DNA of 35,482 bases from contig JAEUUU010000080.1 in assembly GCA_016787345.1 (NCBI GenBank), positions 1-35,482 on the forward strand. The letters are read 5' to 3'. Below, piece by piece: positions 32,149 through 35,482 of the stretch. Source of the DNA: Saprospiraceae bacterium (GTDB lineage: Bacteria > Bacteroidota > Bacteroidia > Chitinophagales > Saprospiraceae). Position numbers and translations under genes: made by a program. Under the pieces are notes generated by a model. The model saw nothing but the letters and a program-made list of their open reading frames with translations. It did not search any database and was not told where the DNA came from. Within the stretch, counting starts at the first letter, position 1. Every line of letters starts with the position of its first letter.

Positions 32149-34746
32149 ATGAAAAAGATCCTTATCCTGTTCGCCCTGCTGGCTGCTCTTCTGCCCTTCG
32201 CGAAAACCGACGCCCAGACCCTGGTCTGCAATGACTTCGTGACGGTTTCCGTCAACCCCGATTGCCAATTCACCGTCGAGCCCGAACACATACTGGAGGG
32301 CAATATTTTGCCCAACTGTGTGGTAGAACTCGATAAAACCCTGCCCTACGGCAACGGCCCCTGGGTACCGGCTATTGCCGGCCCCGACGATATCAACATG
32401 GCCTATATGGTGCGTGTGCGGCACGTTCCCAGCGGCAATATCTGCTGGGGCAACATCGAGTTTGTCGACAAAATCGATCCAACCATTCAATGCAGTGGCC
32501 TGAGCACCGTCGCGCTCGATGCAAGCGGCCAGGCTATCATCAGCCCCGACAATACGGCCACGGTAGCGATCGACGGTTGCACGCCCTCCAACGAACTGGA
32601 TTTCAGTTTCAGCGGCGGGCAAAGTTCCCTGAGTTTCGACTGCCTCGACCTGGGCATCAACATCGTAAACGTAACGGTCGGCGACGCTTCGGGCAACACG
32701 GCCACTTGTCAGACGACGGTACTCGTACACGACCCGCTGAATGCCTGCCAGCCCTGCCTGAGCGAATGCCCCGACCCCGTGGCCGTGAGCTTCGCCACCG
32801 GTACGGGAACATTGTTGCCCGCCTTCCAGATTGGCGATTACAGTGTGTTCGATCCGTACGGCGATGCCGCATACAACACGGCTACCTGCCCGGCGGCCAC
32901 CCTGACGTACAGCGTCGAATATTTCCCGGGCACCGCCGGCCAGTCGTGGTTCGAACGCCACTGGTGGTGGAAAGACGTCAACGATCAGCCGCTCGGCCAC
33001 TGCGAGCAGGTAATCACCTACGGCAGTACGCAGGTGGTAAATATGCAAGGCACGGTTTACCTCGACACCGACAACCTGAATTGCACCCTCGATGCCGGCG
33101 AACCGGGTGTGGATTATTTTTCGATCAGCCTGACCAAACTGCCCTCCGGCGACAGCTATACTTTCTATCCCGGCAACGACGGAACGTACAACCTCAACTT
33201 CGAATTGAACCTGGGCGACACCTCGGCCCTGGTGCAGATCAACCTGCCGTCGAACATCAATACGGTATGCCCCAATGCTGTTTCGATCCCGTATACCGGC
33301 GTGTCGCAAAGCCTCGATTTCGACTTTGGGTTGCGCACTTTGGGCGATTGCGCTGTGATGCAAACCAATATGGGCTCATACAGCAACCGCCGCTGCCAGT
33401 CCAATAACTACTACATCCAATACTGCAACGCGGGACTCGATACGGCTTACGCGGCCTACCTGGTACTCGATCTCGACCCGCTGATTTCCCTGCAATCAAG
33501 CGCGTTGCCCTATACGACCGATACGGCAGGCAACTACGTGTTCCAACTCGGCGATATCCATCCTTTTGAGTGCAACATTTTTACCCTGACCGGCTTCATC
33601 GACTGCGATGCCGAACTGGGTCAGACCCTCTGCAACACCGCGACCGTGTACCCGAACACCTCCTGCGATGGCGCCTGGACGGGGCCGCAGGTCGTCACGA
33701 CGGCACGCTGCGCCGGCAGCTCGGTTGAACTGGCTATCTGGAATCAGGGCAGCGCCGACATGCCGGAACCGCTCGATTTTATTGTCATCGAAGACTTTAT
33801 CATGTACAAAGACGGGCCGTTCCAACTCACGGCCGGCGACTCGATCACCATACTGGCCCCCGCCAACGGCGCTACCTGGCGCATCGAAGCCCAACAGGCC
33901 GACGGCCATCCCTGGCCGGGTATCGTATCGGCGGCAATCGAGGGCTGCGGCGGACTGAACACTCCCGGTTTGATCACCGCGTTCCCGCAAAATGACCGTG
34001 AAGGTTTTGTCGACGAGTACTGCGCCGTCGTCACCGGCTCCTACGATCCCAACGACAAAACCGCGGTGCCCACCGGCTACGGCCCCGAACACCGGATTCG
34101 CGCCAACGAACCGCTGGAGTACAAAATACGGTTCCAAAATACCGGTAACGATACGGCCTTCGCCGTCGTCATTGTCGACACGCTCTCCACCCTGCTCGAC
34201 TGGAACACCCTGGAAGCCGGCGTGGCCAGCCACCCTTACCGGCTCGAAATCTACCCGGGCGGCATCCTTCATTTCGTATTCGACCCCATCGCGCTGCCCG
34301 ACAGCACGACCAACCTCGCCGGCTCGCAAGGCTTTGTCAACTTCCGCATCAACCAGACGCCCAACCTCTACGCCGGCGCTGTGATCGAAAACACCGCGGC
34401 GATCTACTTCGACAACAACGACCCCATCATCACCAATACGGCCTTCCATACGATCGACAAACTCGACGAAGTGGCGCTGCAAAGCCAAACGCCCTTCCTG
34501 CCGGGCGTAACCGCCACCCTGTCGCCGAATCCGTTCTCCGAACAGGCCGTACTCGACATTCATGGCCCTGTGCTGCAACAAGGCATGCTGAACCTCTACG
34601 ACGCCCAGGGTCGTCTGCTGCGCACCCAGGTCATGCAAGGCAACCGTGGCCTGATCGAACGCCAGGGCCTTCCGGCTGGCATCTGTTTCTTCCAGGTGAC
34701 CGACAACGGAGCCGTTGTCGTAACCGGCAAACTGATCGTGGAGTAA
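32149..34746 (+). CDS. Large T9SS-exported surface protein with DUF7619 domain
   Basis: 865 residues. The signal peptide is MKKILILFALLAALLPFAKTDAQ. The N-terminal part has Cys-rich, HYR-like beta domains (e.g. DPTIQCSGLSTVALDASGQAIISPDN...VNVTVGDASGNTATCQTTVLVHD). A middle region (about 300-620) has SdrD-like and repeat-like beta domains. DUF7619 (about 630-770) begins SYDPNDKTAVPTGYGPEHRIRANEPLEYKIRFQNTGNDTA and ends IYFDNNDPIITN. The T9SS type A C-terminal domain (about 785-865) includes LSPNPFSEQAVLDI, YDAQGRLLRTQ, LPAGICFFQVT and GKLIVE. It is predicted to be cell-surface or secreted; an adhesive or matrix role is inferred from the architecture only. It is followed by a strong terminator. 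Confidence 0.93.
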   Translation: MKKILILFALLAALLPFAKTDAQTLVCNDFVTVSVNPDCQFTVEPEHILEGNILPNCVVELDKTLPYGNGPWVPAIAGPDDINMAYMVRVRHVPSGNICWGNIEFVDKIDPTIQCSGLSTVALDASGQAIISPDNTATVAIDGCTPSNELDFSFSGGQSSLSFDCLDLGINIVNVTVGDASGNTATCQTTVLVHDPLNACQPCLSECPDPVAVSFATGTGTLLPAFQIGDYSVFDPYGDAAYNTATCPAATLTYSVEYFPGTAGQSWFERHWWWKDVNDQPLGHCEQVITYGSTQVVNMQGTVYLDTDNLNCTLDAGEPGVDYFSISLTKLPSGDSYTFYPGNDGTYNLNFELNLGDTSALVQINLPSNINTVCPNAVSIPYTGVSQSLDFDFGLRTLGDCAVMQTNMGSYSNRRCQSNNYYIQYCNAGLDTAYAAYLVLDLDPLISLQSSALPYTTDTAGNYVFQLGDIHPFECNIFTLTGFIDCDAELGQTLCNTATVYPNTSCDGAWTGPQVVTTARCAGSSVELAIWNQGSADMPEPLDFIVIEDFIMYKDGPFQLTAGDSITILAPANGATWRIEAQQADGHPWPGIVSAAIEGCGGLNTPGLITAFPQNDREGFVDEYCAVVTGSYDPNDKTAVPTGYGPEHRIRANEPLEYKIRFQNTGNDTAFAVVIVDTLSTLLDWNTLEAGVASHPYRLEIYPGGILHFVFDPIALPDSTTNLAGSQGFVNFRINQTPNLYAGAVIENTAAIYFDNNDPIITNTAFHTIDKLDEVALQSQTPFLPGVTATLSPNPFSEQAVLDIHGPVLQQGMLNLYDAQGRLLRTQVMQGNRGLIERQGLPAGICFFQVTDNGAVVVTGKLIVE

Positions 34747-34780
34747 TCCGCTTTAACCCCGGATAACCAGACTGTAAACA

Positions 34781-34820
34781 AACGGGAGCCGCCTCGAAAG
34801 AGGGGGCTCCTGTTGTTTTT
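34781..34820 (+). terminator. Terminator after the T9SS/DUF7619 gene
   Basis: The stem GGAGCC-G-CCTC closes on a GAAA tetraloop with GAGG-G-GGCTCC. Flanking AAC/GTT bases extend it, and it is followed by GTTTTTGG. It starts 35 bp after the stop. A good intrinsic terminator. Confidence 0.8.
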
Positions 34821-34869
34821 GGGGCTGTTATGCCGGCGTGTGCCAGGCTTTTATCCGGTACTGGCTTCG

Positions 34870-35390
34870 TTCTAAAATTCATTCGCTAATCGCAAATCGA
34901 CCCAATCGAATATCGGAAATCAGCCTCCCGCCTCGCCGGAGGATTTGCGATTTCCGATTGGGCCGATATCCGATTTGCGATTGGATTGGTGATTTTTGAT
35001 TGCATCCCGATCCCAAATCCTCATTCTAAAATCCATTCGCTAATCGCAAATCGATCAAATCGAATATCGGAAATCAACCTCCCGCCTCGCCGGAGGATTT
35101 GCGATTTCCGATTGGGCTGATATCCGATTTCCGATTGGATTGATGATTTTTGATTGCACACCAATCCCAAATCCACATTCTAAAATCCATTCGCTAATCG
35201 CAAATCGACCAAATCGAATATCGGAAATCAGCCTCCCGCCTCGACGGAGGATTTGCGATTTCCGATTGGGCCGATATCTGATTTCCGATTGGATTGATGA
35301 TTTTTGATTGCATCCCGATCCCAAATCCACATTCTAAAATCCATTCGCTAATCGCAAATCGATCAAATCGAATATCGCAAATCAACGCCC
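34870..35390. repeat. 154-bp tandem repeat array with internal inverted repeats
   Basis: Three full units start at 34870, 35024 and 35178 (spacing exactly 154 bp), and a partial fourth runs from 35332 to about 35390. Units differ by only a few substitutions. Each begins TTCTAAAATCCATTCGCTAA and contains a CCTCC...GGAGG hairpin core, flanked by AATCG/CGATT-rich arms that pair imperfectly (e.g. ATATCGGAAATC with GATTTCCGAT and GATATC). Open frames across it are periodic artefacts of the repeat. It fills the gap between the terminator and the last gene. Confidence 0.92.
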
Positions 35391-35482
35391 GCCTCCCGCG
35401 TCATGCCACCGATGAAACACCCCTTTCACGTCGCGCTGCTCCCTGATCGCCTCCATTTGTTGTAAATGTTCGGCCGACAGAA
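35382..35482 (-). CDS. 3' end of a leftward gene cut by the window
   Basis: Only the last 32 codons are visible before TGA at 35384-35382: LSAEHLQQMEAIREQRDVKG then VFHRWHDAGGGR. The residues look like a normal soluble protein end (amphipathic helix, then a basic segment). The final GGGR codons and stop lie at the edge of the 154-bp repeat, so the repeat may have supplied the terminus. Family cannot be assigned from this fragment. Confidence 0.5.
   Translation of the reverse strand, partial: LSAEHLQQMEAIREQRDVKGVFHRWHDAGGGR

Noticed and set aside
35055-35385. Overlapping 63- and 91-codon minus-strand frames in the 154-bp array
   Set aside because: They are the same repeat translated again and again; composition follows the DNA repeat and there is no start context or conserved protein pattern.
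34870-35390. CRISPR array
   Set aside because: Units are 154 bp and nearly identical throughout; there are no short repeats separated by unique spacers, and no cas genes.

Overview
The window (about 35.5 kb, GC-rich) looks like chromosomal DNA of a Bacteroidota bacterium, most likely of the Saprospiria type. Four things point there: promoters matching TAnnTTTG rather than the E. coli -10/-35, no clear Shine-Dalgarno sequences, two secreted proteins with type IX secretion (T9SS) C-terminal sorting domains, and families typical of that phylum (DUF7619, WG repeats, effector-associated domain 11, a large PpiC protein, MeaB). No rRNA, tRNA, CRISPR array, transposase or phage gene was seen.

Layout. 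1-4185: a leftward, tightly packed run meaB - S23-type four-helix-bundle gene - lipoprotein - OppC/DppC-type permease - WG-repeat protein, with 4-38 bp overlaps after the four-helix gene. The four-helix gene sits between two inverted arrays of a 9-bp repeat that have become coding sequence at the ends of its neighbours. 4186-6949: a GDSL esterase lipoprotein and an EAD11-TM-TolB-like-TPR protein. 6950-8560: three copies of a 159-bp nested-palindrome repeat (part of a fourth opens the window) enclosing a DUF1648 membrane protein, a 42-residue membrane protein not annotated by size-limited callers, and an IsdG-type haem monooxygenase with a candidate iron-type operator. 8561-12351: a PpiC foldase and RecJ, both leftward. 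12474-15645: a GH57 glucan-active enzyme facing a GbsR-like regulator, separated by a G-rich inverted repeat. 16010-20904: MoxR ATPase, a secreted protein with a DUF3298-like C-terminus, a DUF58 protein and a sodium:solute symporter. 20974-25530: a T9SS-exported propeller-like protein, two small membrane proteins and a lipoprotein with a CILP-like module. 25657-32002: an ATP-grasp ligase, a member of the family often labelled 'asparagine synthetase B' that lacks AsnB motifs, a TPR-TM adenylate cyclase and an alpha-helical-repeat protein. 32149-35482: a large T9SS adhesin-like protein, its terminator, a 154-bp tandem repeat array, and the 3' end of a leftward gene running off the window.

Most genes are housekeeping or envelope functions, with no obvious single pathway. 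The likeliest multi-gene units are the meaB-to-WG run, the IsdG/42-aa pair, and the MoxR/secreted protein/DUF58 trio. The most unusual material is the repeat-bracketed four-helix-bundle element, the membrane EAD11 protein, the small gene coupled to IsdG, and the three unrelated families of palindromic intergenic repeats.
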